A DNA stretch of 11,606 nucleotides from UBA1738 sp045655325. Its GTDB lineage: Bacteria; Bacillota; Clostridia; UBA1381. The translations under genes and the position numbers were made by a program. The stretch covers positions 1-11,606 of the forward strand of contig JAZOOY010000057.1 in assembly GCA_045655325.1 (NCBI GenBank), read 5' to 3'. This document shows positions 1 to 7,148 of this stretch, in pieces; positions within the stretch are counted from its first letter, which is position 1, and every line of letters begins with the position of its first letter. The notes under the pieces were generated by a model. That model saw nothing but the letters and a program-made list of their open reading frames with translations, made no database searches and was not told the DNA's origin.

Positions 1-745
1 GCCGGCGGGAGTCTCGTAAACGCCGCGGCTCTTCATGCCGACCAGACGGTTCTCAACCAGATCAGCGATGCCGACGCCGTGCTTGGCGCCCAGCTCGTTC
101 AGCTTCTCGATGATTTCGATGGGGCCGTACTGCTCGCCGTTGACGGCTACCGGAACGCCCTTTTCGTAATCGATTTCAATGTACTCGGCCTCGTCGGGAG
201 CTTCTTCGGGATTTTTACAGATCAGAAGCAGATCCTTCGGCGGCTCGTTCCACGGATCTTCCAGCTCTGCGCCTTCGTGGCTCAGGTGCCAGAGGTTGCG
301 GTCCATGGAGTAGGGGCGCTTCTTGTTCAGCGGAACGTCCAGACCGCGGGCTTCGGCGTACTCGATTTCCTCTTCGCGGGTCTTGATGTCCCAGATACGC
401 CACGGGGCGATGATCTTCATGTTGGGAGCCAGAGCCTTGATGGTCAGCTCGAAGCGGACCTGATCGTTGCCCTTGCCGGTAGCGCCGTGGCAGATCGAGG
501 TAGCGCCCTCGGCCTTGGCGATTTCAACCAGACGCTTGGCAATGATCGGGCGGGCAAAGCTGGTGCCCAGCAGATACTTCTGCTCGTAAACAGCGCCCAT
601 CTGCAGGGTGGGCCAGATGCAGTCGGTCACGAACTCTTCGCGAACGTCTTCGATATAGATCTTGCTGGCGCCGGACTTGATGGCTTTTTCGTTGAGGGGA
701 GCGAGCTCTTCGCCCTGACCAACGTCAACAGCAACCGCGATAACT
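1..745. other. GC-rich block within argG
   Basis: By counting sampled lines, bases 1-60 are about 65% GC and bases 601-660 about 55%, against about 37% for 781-840. The change falls at roughly 700-750, inside argG near codons 30-45, with no frame break and no visible repeat or insertion-sequence end at the boundary. Either part of argG was replaced by a homologue from a GC-richer genome, or two genomes were joined at this conserved gene during assembly. The sequence alone cannot decide. Confidence 0.75.
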
Positions 746-834
746 TCGCAGTCATAGTTTTCCTTTAGCCACGGAATAATGATTGATGTATCAAGTCCGC
801 CTGAGTAAGCTAAAACAACTTTTTCCTTTGCCAT
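1..834 (-). CDS. argG: Argininosuccinate synthase, N-terminal part (runs off left edge)
   Basis: The enzyme joins citrulline and aspartate, using ATP, to make argininosuccinate in arginine biosynthesis. It is cytosolic and usually tetrameric. The reading frame gives 278 codons of an expected ~400, so the C-terminal third lies outside the window. The N-terminus MAKEKVVLAYSGGLDTS carries the SGGLDTS ATP-pyrophosphatase loop (residues 11-17). Further family motifs follow: DVGQGEE (37-43), HGATGKGNDQVRFE near residues 116-129, then APWR and RPYSMDRNLWH. The start is ATG at 834-832, preceded on the minus strand by a strong AGGAGG. Codons 1 to ~30 use AT-rich synonyms (tta, gga, aca, att), but from about codon 31-45 onward nearly every codon ends in G or C (ctg, acc, ggc, gcc, atc). 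This is unlike any other gene here. The frame is intact across the change, so the protein is not broken. Identity is very sure; the origin of the GC-rich part is not. Confidence 0.97.
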   Translation of the reverse strand, partial: MAKEKVVLAYSGGLDTSIIIPWLKENYDCEVIAVAVDVGQGEELAPLNEKAIKSGASKIYIEDVREEFVTDCIWPTLQMGAVYEQKYLLGTSFARPIIAKRLVEIAKAEGATSICHGATGKGNDQVRFELTIKALAPNMKIIAPWRIWDIKTREEEIEYAEARGLDVPLNKKRPYSMDRNLWHLSHEGAELEDPWNEPPKDLLLICKNPEEAPDEAEYIEIDYEKGVPVAVNGEQYGPIEIIEKLNELGAKHGVGIADLVENRLVGMKSRGVYETPAG

Positions 835-871
835 ATTGAAATTCCTCCTGATTTAGTGTAAAATATATGTG

Positions 872-902
872 TTGAGTATTATTATACATTTTTATTTATA
901 AT
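872..902 (+). promoter_or_regulatory. Probable promoter of ruvC, overlapping the argG promoter
   Basis: A perfect -10 TATAAT (897-902) sits 19 bases after TTGAGT (872-877). The spacing is long, so the -35 is doubtful. The -10 lies in the spacer of the opposing argG promoter, so the two promoters face each other and RNA polymerase could hardly occupy both at once. Confidence 0.45.
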
Positions 903-909
903 TATGCAA
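881..909 (-). promoter_or_regulatory. Probable sigma-A promoter of argG
   Basis: Read on the minus strand there is a perfect -10 TATAAT (886-881), 17 bases after a weak -35 TTGCAT (909-904). A better-looking TTGACT (916-911) lies too far upstream for this -10. Transcription would start near 874, leaving a leader of about 40 bases that contains the AGGAGG ribosome binding site. Confidence 0.6.
883..900. promoter_or_regulatory. Candidate ArgR operator (ARG box) over the argG/ruvC promoters
   Basis: On the minus strand this reads TATAAATAAAAATGTATA, an imperfect palindrome with TATA at each end. From memory, the B. subtilis ARG box is CATGAATAAAAATKCAAK; 13 of 18 positions agree. It covers the argG -10 and spacer, where an arginine repressor would be expected to act. 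The surroundings are very AT-rich, so a chance match is quite possible. Confidence 0.35.
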
Positions 910-953
910 TAGTCAAATGTGCTAAAAGTACATAAAAATAAGGGGTGTTTTTT

Positions 954-1454
954 GTGATTATTTTAGGTATAGATCCAGGGTATGCAATTGTGGGCATAGG
1001 AGTGCTTGAATACAAGGGAAACAAGTTCAGGCCGATTGAGTATAATGCCATAACAACACATGCGTCGGAAGCTACTAGTTTAAGACTTAAAAGAATAAAG
1101 GAAGATATACAGGAATTTTTGCATAAATATAAACCCGATGCAGTTGCAATAGAAGAACTTTTCTTCAATAATAACGCAAAAACTGCTATTGCCGTTGCAC
1201 AGGCAAGAGGCGTTTTGGTAGCAGAAGTGGCATCAGCAGGGATACCTATTTATGAATATACACCGCTACAAATAAAGCAGGCAGTAACAGGCTACGGAAG
1301 AGCGGAAAAAGGTCAGGTTCAGCAGATGGTAAAAATGCTTCTAAACCTGAATGCTATCCCAAAACCTGACGATGCGGCAGACGCTTTGGCGGTTGCGATT
1401 TGTCACGCTCATTCTGCAAAAATTAACGAGGAATTGGGAGTGAACCGCCTGTAA
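954..1454 (+). CDS. ruvC: Crossover junction endodeoxyribonuclease RuvC
   Basis: RuvC cuts Holliday junctions made by RuvAB-driven branch migration in recombination and repair. The protein is 166 residues, normal for the family, with an RNase H-like fold. The four metal-binding acidic residues are visible: D7 in ILGIDPG, E67 in AIEELFF, and D140 and D143 in PDDAADALA. The start chosen is GTG at 954: it gives the usual MIILGIDPG N-terminus and lies 8 bases after AGGGG (941-945). An in-frame GTG at 945 would overlap that ribosome binding site. It has its own promoter region shared with divergent argG and is followed by a 136-base gap before ruvA, which has its own promoter signals. The stop is TAA at 1452-1454. 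No hairpin terminator is visible after it, so read-through into ruvAB is likely. Confidence 0.96.
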   Translation: MIILGIDPGYAIVGIGVLEYKGNKFRPIEYNAITTHASEATSLRLKRIKEDIQEFLHKYKPDAVAIEELFFNNNAKTAIAVAQARGVLVAEVASAGIPIYEYTPLQIKQAVTGYGRAEKGQVQQMVKMLLNLNAIPKPDDAADALAVAICHAHSAKINEELGVNRL

Positions 1455-1505
1455 AATCCGTTATATACTTGTAATGTAAACGTAAACTCATTTATGCATA
1501 TTTTG

Positions 1506-1532
1506 TGGTATAATGTTATAGTAAACTATAAT
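1506..1532 (+). promoter_or_regulatory. Promoter of ruvA-ruvB and downstream genes (two overlapping -10 boxes)
   Basis: An extended -10 (TGG then TATAAT, 1506-1514) is followed by a second perfect TATAAT at 1527-1532. Neither has a good -35 at 17 bases, but the TGn extension can compensate for the first. Transcription from the first box would start near 1521, giving a leader of about 70 bases. This would drive ruvA, ruvB, the amidase, queA and tgt, since no terminator is seen until 7108. Confidence 0.55.
1516..1531. promoter_or_regulatory. 16-bp palindrome at the ruvA transcription start
   Basis: TTATAGT-AA-ACTATAA is a perfect 7-bp inverted repeat with a 2-base centre, beginning one base after the first -10 and containing part of the second. 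That is a classic repressor position. It does not match the usual Firmicutes LexA box (GAAC-N4-GTTC), although ruvAB is an SOS target in many bacteria. Confidence 0.4.
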
Positions 1533-1590
1533 ATGGGGAAATAGCACCACGAAATATGCATATTTTTGCATAAAAAGGAAGGAAAAAAGT

Positions 1591-2175
1591 ATGTATTACT
1601 ATATAAAAGGTGAGCTGATTTTAAAACAGGATAATTTTGCTGTAGTTGATAACGGTGGCGTAGGCTATAAAATTTATACATCACAGGTTTCTCTTGACAG
1701 CGTAAATGTGGGAAGCGACGTAACCTTTTATACACACCTTCACGTGCGAGAAGATGTTTTCGATATTTACGGATTTACAAAAAATGATGAACTTTCAATG
1801 TTTTTGCACCTGTTGTCAGTTTCAGGGGTTGGCCCAAAAGCTGCTCTTGCAATACTTTCAACTTTAACACCTAACCAGCTTGTACTTGCTGTTATGACGG
1901 GAGATTCCAAGGCACTTACCAAAGCGGTGGGCGTTGGTGCAAAGATGGCACAGAGAGTTATACTAGAGCTTAAGGACAAGCTTAAGAATTCAGAAATTGT
2001 GCCGGATGAAGTTGTGACCCGTGAAGTTACACTTGATACGGCAGCACTTGAAGCAGTAAGTGCGCTTACTGTTTTGGGATATTCACAAAGCGAGGCAAAA
2101 TCAGCAGTTTCTAAGGTAGACCCGACATTGGGCGTTGAAGAAATTGTAAGACGAGCTTTAATGCTGTTAATGTAA
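1591..2175 (+). CDS. ruvA: Holliday junction branch migration complex subunit RuvA
   Basis: RuvA binds the four-way junction as a tetramer and loads the RuvB motor. The protein is 194 residues, normal for the family. The order is an N-terminal OB-fold (residues 1-63, beginning MYYYIKGEL, with HLHVREDVFDIYGF at 49-62), two helix-hairpin-helix motifs (VSGVGPK at 77-83 and AVGVGAKMAQRV at 112-123), and a C-terminal three-helix domain (about 150-194, LGYSQSEA...) that contacts RuvB. A short acidic linker around 133-148 separates them. ATG at 1591 is preceded by AGGAAGGA with about 8 bases of spacing. The stop is 27 bases before ruvB, so the two are co-transcribed. Confidence 0.97.
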   Translation: MYYYIKGELILKQDNFAVVDNGGVGYKIYTSQVSLDSVNVGSDVTFYTHLHVREDVFDIYGFTKNDELSMFLHLLSVSGVGPKAALAILSTLTPNQLVLAVMTGDSKALTKAVGVGAKMAQRVILELKDKLKNSEIVPDEVVTREVTLDTAALEAVSALTVLGYSQSEAKSAVSKVDPTLGVEEIVRRALMLLM

Positions 2176-2202
2176 GCCTTTTTAAAAAAGGAGAGTGAAT
2201 TT

Positions 2203-3213
2203 ATGATATTTGATGATAACGAAAGAATAGTAACCGGAGATTTTCTTGACGAAGATGCAGACATTGAAGTGGGACTTCGCCCAAGACAGCTAGAAGACTA
2301 TGTTGGTCAGGAAAAGGTTAAAGAAAACTTAAAGGTGTATATAAATGCGGCAAAGGAAAGACGTGAATCATTAGACCACGTACTTTTATACGGACCACCG
2401 GGGCTTGGAAAAACAACCCTTGCAGGAATTATCTCAAATGAAATGGGAGTTAATATCCGAATTACAAGCGGACCTGCTATTGAAAAGGCAGGTGACCTTG
2501 CTGCCATACTTACAAACCTTTCACAGAACGACATACTTTTTATTGACGAAATACACCGTATGTCAAGAACGGTTGAAGAAATTTTATACCCTGCTATGGA
2601 GGACTATGCTCTTGACATTATTATAGGAAAAGGTCCTTCTGCAAAGTCAATCCGTCTTGACCTTCCAAAGTTCACTTTAATTGGTGCAACAACAAGAGCA
2701 GGACTTTTAACAGCACCACTTCGTGACCGTTTTGGCGTTCTTGCAAGACTTGAACTTTATAAGCCTGAAGAATTAAAGAGGATTGTTAAGCGTTCCGCAA
2801 GCATATTAAACGTGGAAATTGACGACGGCGGTGCAGAAGAAATTGCAAGCCGTTCACGTGGAACACCAAGAATTGCAAACCGCCTTTTAAAGCGTGTCCG
2901 TGATTTTGCACAGGTTAAGTTTGACGGCAAGATTACAAAAGAAATAGCCGCAGCGTCACTTCTTCAGATGGAGATTGACGATATGGGCCTTGATAATATT
3001 GACAACAAGATGATTATGACAATGATAAAGAATTTCGGCGGCGGACCTGTTGGCCTTGACACCTTGGCTGCAACAATTGGTGAAGAGCCGAATACAATCG
3101 AAGATGTTTACGAGCCATATTTGATGCAGCTCGGATTTATTGCGAGAACACCTAGGGGAAGGATTGTGACGCAAGCAGGATATGAACATTTTAATGTGCC
3201 TTGTCCTGAATAA
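2203..3213 (+). CDS. ruvB: Holliday junction DNA helicase RuvB
   Basis: RuvB is the hexameric AAA+ ATPase that pumps DNA through the RuvA-bound junction. The protein is 336 residues, typical length. Visible motifs are the Walker A loop GPPGLGKTT (64-72), Walker B ILFIDE (111-116) followed by IHR, sensor 1 GATTRAG (161-167), and the arginine finger R174 in PLRDRFG. The C-terminal winged-helix region includes GGGPVGLDTLA and ends with PRGRIVTQAGYEHF. The ATG is preceded by AAGGAG (2188-2193). A weak 5-bp stem (2177-2181 with 2187-2191) touches that site. The gap to the next gene is 17 bases. Confidence 0.98.
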   Translation: MIFDDNERIVTGDFLDEDADIEVGLRPRQLEDYVGQEKVKENLKVYINAAKERRESLDHVLLYGPPGLGKTTLAGIISNEMGVNIRITSGPAIEKAGDLAAILTNLSQNDILFIDEIHRMSRTVEEILYPAMEDYALDIIIGKGPSAKSIRLDLPKFTLIGATTRAGLLTAPLRDRFGVLARLELYKPEELKRIVKRSASILNVEIDDGGAEEIASRSRGTPRIANRLLKRVRDFAQVKFDGKITKEIAAASLLQMEIDDMGLDNIDNKMIMTMIKNFGGGPVGLDTLAATIGEEPNTIEDVYEPYLMQLGFIARTPRGRIVTQAGYEHFNVPCPE

Positions 3214-3230
3214 TAAGGGAGGAAACTTTA

Positions 3231-4937
3231 ATGAAAAAAATAGCGGTAACACTAGTTTTGCTATACTGCTTTTTTATAAATACTGTTTTTGCCGAATCGC
3301 TTCTTTTAGAATATGATGGAGGCATACACAACTATACGGGTGATGTATATTCCTTGGTAATTAACGGAAAAACCCTCGAGAATTTGCCACTTAACCCGAT
3401 TATATTTAATAACCGTGCCGTAGTTCCTGTTCGTGAAGTTTTTGAAGAACTGGGAGCGAAGGTTACTTATTATGCAAGTGACAGTACCGTAAGAGTATAT
3501 TACGGAAGCAAAACAGTGATACTTACCATAGGTTCAAGCACAGCTTTAGTTAACGGGATTGCAAAGATAATACCGGACGGAGTTGGTGCAAAGCTTATCG
3601 GAAAATGGGGCGAATACCCAAAGACGATGGTGCCTATAAGATTCATTTCAGAAAATATAGGTCTTAATGTGGGATATGACGGAGAAAACAAGATAATAAG
3701 CGTTGATGAAAAGAAGTCATCACGCCCTACGGCAAATCCAACATCTACACCAAAGCCAACGGTTACACCAAAACCGACAACAACGCCAAAGCCAACCCAG
3801 AGTGATGAACCAATCGAGATGACAGCAAGGCTTACTAAATTAAGCTATGATATAGAAGATGATGCAATAACTGTAAAAATTACTGCAAGCTCTCAGGTAA
3901 ACAGCATTTCAAAAGCCGTTCTTACATCGTCAGGAACATTATATGCGGATATTTTTGGCGCACAAAATACATTAAAAACCAGAACAGATGTTGATGAAGA
4001 TTGTATTATGAAATCAATCCGAATTGGTCAGCACGATGAATACACCCGTGTTGCCATAGACACAGAAAATGTTGAAAAATACGCTGTTTCCTTATCATCT
4101 GATAAAAAGACTATAACATTTAAATTTTCAGCAGACAAAAAGGCAGATATTGAGATAGACGAGCCGGTGACAACACCAAAACCATCGCCTGGTGCTACAA
4201 TAGACCCGTCGGCATCACCAACGCCGACACCAACACCAACACCGCCTATGTATTACGATACTAAAAAGATAGTGGTACTTGATGCAGGTCACGGTGGTTA
4301 TGACCCTGGTGCCAGCGGTTACCTTATGACAGAAGAAGAAAAAGAAGCATACCTTCAGGCTATAGAAAGTGACGGAAACCTTATTGCTTCTATGGAAGCA
4401 GGAAGTGGCGAAAGGATAGACGAAAAGGATGTTGCTTTAATCGTCACAAAAAAGGTAAAGGAAAACCTTGAAGATAACGGAATAGAAGTTATCTTAACAA
4501 GAGAAGGAGATACCTATCCGACTCTTGACGCAAGGCCAGAGCTTGCAAATGAAGAAGGAGCGGTAATTTTCGTAAGCATACACTTAAACTCTACCGTTTC
4601 ACCGGTTACCGGAGCAAAGGGAATAGAAGTATATTACAGCACACAAAATAATGACGATGAGCTTGGAATTACAAGTAAAAAGCTTGCGGAAGAAATTTTG
4701 GATTGCGTGATAGAATCTACCGACGCATTTTCAAGAGGCGTTAAGTCCGGAAATCTCTTAGTAAACAGAAAGTGCAGAATGCCATCGGCACTTATCGAAA
4801 TTGGATTTATGAACAATCCGGTAGAACTTGAACTTATGATAGACGAAGATTATCAGGACAAACTTGCAGTGGGAATTGCAAGGGGTATAATCGAAATGCA
4901 CGAGATGGTAGAAATACCGGAAGAAAAGGAAAAATAA
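3231..4937 (+). CDS. Secreted N-acetylmuramoyl-L-alanine amidase with stalk and AMIN domains
   Basis: This enzyme would cleave the bond between N-acetylmuramic acid and the peptide stem of peptidoglycan, outside the membrane. The 568 residues divide into a signal peptide (1-21, likely cut after VFA), a copper-amine-oxidase-N-like domain (about 41-158, with VVPVREVFEELGA and MVPIRFISE), a Thr-Pro-Lys linker (about 164-194), an AMIN domain (about 196-300) that in relatives binds the cell wall, a second Thr-Pro linker (311-340), and a zinc amidase_3 domain (346-557). Likely zinc ligands are H354 (DAGHGG), E398 (DEKDVAL) and H451 (SIHLNS); the catalytic glutamate is E523 (LIEIGFMNN). The first two ligands are 44 residues apart, about 30 more than I expect, because of an acidic insertion (364-395). 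GGGAGG precedes the ATG. The stop overlaps the queA start by one base. Family is sure; cellular role (growth, separation or sporulation) is not. Confidence 0.93.
   Translation: MKKIAVTLVLLYCFFINTVFAESLLLEYDGGIHNYTGDVYSLVINGKTLENLPLNPIIFNNRAVVPVREVFEELGAKVTYYASDSTVRVYYGSKTVILTIGSSTALVNGIAKIIPDGVGAKLIGKWGEYPKTMVPIRFISENIGLNVGYDGENKIISVDEKKSSRPTANPTSTPKPTVTPKPTTTPKPTQSDEPIEMTARLTKLSYDIEDDAITVKITASSQVNSISKAVLTSSGTLYADIFGAQNTLKTRTDVDEDCIMKSIRIGQHDEYTRVAIDTENVEKYAVSLSSDKKTITFKFSADKKADIEIDEPVTTPKPSPGATIDPSASPTPTPTPTPPMYYDTKKIVVLDAGHGGYDPGASGYLMTEEEKEAYLQAIESDGNLIASMEAGSGERIDEKDVALIVTKKVKENLEDNGIEVILTREGDTYPTLDARPELANEEGAVIFVSIHLNSTVSPVTGAKGIEVYYSTQNNDDELGITSKKLAEEILDCVIESTDAFSRGVKSGNLLVNRKCRMPSALIEIGFMNNPVELELMIDEDYQDKLAVGIARGIIEMHEMVEIPEEKEK
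3747..3800 (+). repeat. Tandem 18-bp repeats coding the TPKPT linker
   Basis: Three units of six residues, TPKPTV, TPKPTT and TPKPTQ, are encoded in tandem with mostly third-position differences. This is a flexible extracellular linker between the stalk-like and AMIN domains. A related run, SPTPTPTPTPP (4215-4247), separates AMIN from the catalytic domain. Such repeats can change in copy number by slippage. Confidence 0.85.
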
Positions 4938-5962
4938 TGAAAAGAACAGACTTTTACTATGACTTGCCACAGGAACTAATTGCACAGGACCCACTTGTGG
5001 ACAGACAAAGCTCAAGACTTATGTGCCTTGATAAAGTAACAGGTGAAACTCAGCACAAGCATTTTTATGATATTGTGGATATGCTTTCTGAGGGCGACTG
5101 CCTGATTCTTAACGATACAAGGGTTATTCCTGCAAGACTTTACGGGACAAAGGAAGGCACAGGCGCAAATATAGAAATACTTCTTTTGCACAGACAGGAA
5201 AATGACGTGTGGGAAGTTATATTAAAGCCGGGTAGACGTGCTAAAGCCGGAACACGAGTGGTTTTCGGTGACGGCGAACTTACAATGGAAATCCTTGAAG
5301 TAGTAAACGACGGCAACCGTCTTGTAAAGTTTTATTATGAAGGAATTTTTGAGGAAGTGCTTGACCGACTTGGTGAAATGCCACTTCCGCACTATATAAC
5401 AAAAAGGCTTGAGGATAAGGAAAGATACCAGACAGTTTATGCAAAATGCGCAGGCTCTGCTGCAGCACCAACTGCGGGTCTTCACTTTACCCGTGAGCTT
5501 ATGGATAAAATTGAGAAAAAGGGCGTTAAAATAGGATATGTAACACTTCACGTAGGACTTGGAACATTCCGCCCTGTAAAAGCTGATGACATTTTGGAAC
5601 ACAAAATGCACTCAGAGTTCTATATTCTGCCACAGGAAACGGCAGACCTTGTAAACGAAACCAAGAAAAACGGTGGACGGGTAATCTCTGTTGGAACAAC
5701 TGCAACAAGAACTTTGGAAACTGCAGGACTTTCGGGATTACCACTAAAGGAACAGACAGGCTGGACAGATATTTTCATATATCCGGGAAAGAATTTTAAC
5801 GTAATTGATGCTTTAATTACAAACTTCCATCTTCCTGAATCCACACTAATAATGCTTGTTTCAGCACTTGCAGGACGAGAAAATGTCCTTAGAGCATATA
5901 ACGAAGCAGTACAGGAAAAGTACCGATTCTTTAGTTTTGGCGATGCTATGTTTATTAACTAG
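4937..5962 (+). CDS. queA: S-adenosylmethionine:tRNA ribosyltransferase-isomerase QueA
   Basis: QueA moves the ribosyl part of S-adenosylmethionine onto preQ1 already placed in tRNA anticodon position 34, giving epoxyqueuosine. The protein is 341 residues, normal length. Family motifs seen are NDTRVIPARL (59-68), GEMPLPHYI (146-154), YQTVYAK then GSAAAPTAGLHFT (164-185), HVGLGTFRPV (205-214), HSE (225-227) and TNFHLPEST near the C-terminus. The start ATG overlaps the amidase stop as TAATG, and AAGGA (4926-4930) lies inside the amidase gene, so translation is probably coupled. tgt follows after 9 bases. Its partner steps (preQ1 synthesis, epoxide reduction) are not encoded in this window. Confidence 0.97.
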   Translation: MKRTDFYYDLPQELIAQDPLVDRQSSRLMCLDKVTGETQHKHFYDIVDMLSEGDCLILNDTRVIPARLYGTKEGTGANIEILLLHRQENDVWEVILKPGRRAKAGTRVVFGDGELTMEILEVVNDGNRLVKFYYEGIFEEVLDRLGEMPLPHYITKRLEDKERYQTVYAKCAGSAAAPTAGLHFTRELMDKIEKKGVKIGYVTLHVGLGTFRPVKADDILEHKMHSEFYILPQETADLVNETKKNGGRVISVGTTATRTLETAGLSGLPLKEQTGWTDIFIYPGKNFNVIDALITNFHLPESTLIMLVSALAGRENVLRAYNEAVQEKYRFFSFGDAMFIN

Positions 5963-5971
5963 GAGAAAAAT

Positions 5972-7102
5972 ATGTTTAAGATTTTACACACAAACGGTCT
6001 TGCAAGACGTGGTGAATTTACCACAGTTCACGGCACTGTGCAGACACCTGTTTTCCAGAATGTTGGAACACTTGCCGCTATAAAAGGCGGACTTTCTGCA
6101 GAAGATTTAAAGCAAATCGGTTGTCAGGTTGAGCTTTCAAATACTTACCACCTGCACTTAAGACCGGGGGATAAGGTTATTCACGACCTTGGCGGACTTC
6201 ATAAGTTTATGAATTGGGACGGCCCAATCCTTACCGATAGTGGCGGATTTCAGGTGTTTTCCCTTGCGAAACTTCGCAAGATAACCGAAGAAGGCGTTAC
6301 TTTCAACTCCCATATTGACGGAAAGCGTATCTTTATGGGCCCTGAAGAAAGTATGCAGATTCAGTCAAACCTGGCGTCAACTATCGCTATGGCGTTTGAT
6401 GAATGCGTGGAAAACCCTGCGCCTTATGACTATGTTAAAAAGTCCTGCGAGCGAACACTTCGTTGGCTTGAGCGATGCAAAACGGAAATGGCAAGACTAA
6501 ATAGCCTTGATACCACAATAAACAAAGAGCAGATGCTTTTTGGTATAAATCAGGGCGGTATTATAGACGATTTAAGAATCTGGCATATGAAAGAAATCGC
6601 CAAACTTGATCTGCCGGGTTATGCCATCGGCGGACTTGCCGTTGGTGAAAGCCACGAAGAAATGTACCACATTTTGGACGTGACACTTCCGCATGCACCG
6701 GAGAATAAGCCAAGATATTTAATGGGCGTTGGAACACCGTCAAATATTATTGAGGGCGTTGCCCGTGGAATCGACTTCTTTGACTGCGTTATGCCGTCAC
6801 GAAATGCACGCCACGGCTTCATTTTCACACGTCACGGTACAATGAATCTTATGAATCAGTGCTATGAACGTGATATGCGTCCGATTGACGAAGAATGTAA
6901 CTGTCCTGTTTGCCAGAAATATTCAAGGGCATATATCCGTCACCTTTTCAAAGCCAAGGAAATCCTTGGAATGCGACTTGCGGTTATGCATAACCTGTAT
7001 TTCTACAACGAGCTTATGGCAAGAATCAGACAGGCTATTGAAGAAGACAGATTTGAAGAATTCCGACGTGAAAACGTGGAAAAACTTGCAAAGAGAATAT
7101 AG
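5972..7102 (+). CDS. tgt: Queuine/preQ1 tRNA-guanine transglycosylase
   Basis: Tgt exchanges guanine-34 in tRNAs with GUN anticodons for preQ1, the step just before QueA. The protein is 376 residues, typical for bacteria. The acid in LTDSGGFQVFS (D89) and the nucleophile D271 in FDCVMPSRNARHG are present. Zinc ligands are C309, C311 and C314 (CNCPVC) plus H340 (AVMHNLY). Substrate-pocket segments GNQGG-like (GINQGGI, 191-197) and YAIGGLAVGE (217-226) are intact. AGGAG overlaps the stop of queA, so the two genes form one unit acting on the same pathway. A strong hairpin with a T tract begins 5 bases after the stop and probably ends this transcript. Confidence 0.97.
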   Translation: MFKILHTNGLARRGEFTTVHGTVQTPVFQNVGTLAAIKGGLSAEDLKQIGCQVELSNTYHLHLRPGDKVIHDLGGLHKFMNWDGPILTDSGGFQVFSLAKLRKITEEGVTFNSHIDGKRIFMGPEESMQIQSNLASTIAMAFDECVENPAPYDYVKKSCERTLRWLERCKTEMARLNSLDTTINKEQMLFGINQGGIIDDLRIWHMKEIAKLDLPGYAIGGLAVGESHEEMYHILDVTLPHAPENKPRYLMGVGTPSNIIEGVARGIDFFDCVMPSRNARHGFIFTRHGTMNLMNQCYERDMRPIDEECNCPVCQKYSRAYIRHLFKAKEILGMRLAVMHNLYFYNELMARIRQAIEEDRFEEFRRENVEKLAKRI

Positions 7103-7107
7103 AATAC

Positions 7108-7148
7108 AAATCACTCTTTTATCATATAGATAACAGGGTGATTTTTTT
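7108..7148 (+). terminator. Hairpin plus T tract after tgt, overlapping the spoIID ribosome binding site
   Basis: Bases 7108-7117 pair with 7135-7144 (one G-U), there is one mismatch (7118/7134), then 7119-7123 pair with 7129-7133 around the loop ATATA. A run of seven T (7142-7148) ends directly at the spoIID ATG. It looks like an intrinsic terminator for the ruvA-tgt transcript. The 3' arm AGGGTGATTT also contains the likely ribosome binding site of spoIID, so any read-through RNA would have that site paired. Confidence 0.7.

Larger units (their letters stand above)
1493..1566. repeat. 12-bp direct repeat flanking the ruvA promoter
   Basis: TATGCATATTTT occurs at 1493-1504 and again at 1555-1566, 62 bases apart, one copy just upstream of the -10 and one in the leader. 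The second copy lies within a perfect 14-bp palindrome AAATATGCATATTT (1552-1565). GTAAAC also occurs three times here (1476, 1482, 1521). These may be paired binding sites or simply low-complexity AT-rich DNA. Confidence 0.4.

Noticed and set aside
79..768. Long open frame antisense to argG (229 codons)
   Set aside because: It is a by-product of strong G/C third-position bias in argG on the other strand. It resembles no known protein family and ends where the bias ends.
945..953. Upstream GTG start for ruvC
   Set aside because: It would place the start inside the AGGGG ribosome binding site and add FFV before the conserved ILGIDPG start. GTG at 954 fits better.
835..1590. Canonical LexA box near ruvC or ruvA
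   Set aside because: No GAAC-N4-GTTC-like sequence is present in either control region.
2177..2193. Stem covering the ruvB ribosome binding site (CCTTTTT/AAAAAAGG)
   Set aside because: Only five mostly A-T pairs with a 5-base loop; too weak to expect regulation.
7095..7131. Possible sigma-E promoter for spoIID (GAATATA ... CATATAGAT)
   Set aside because: The two elements are 21 bases apart instead of about 14-15, and the -10 match is poor.
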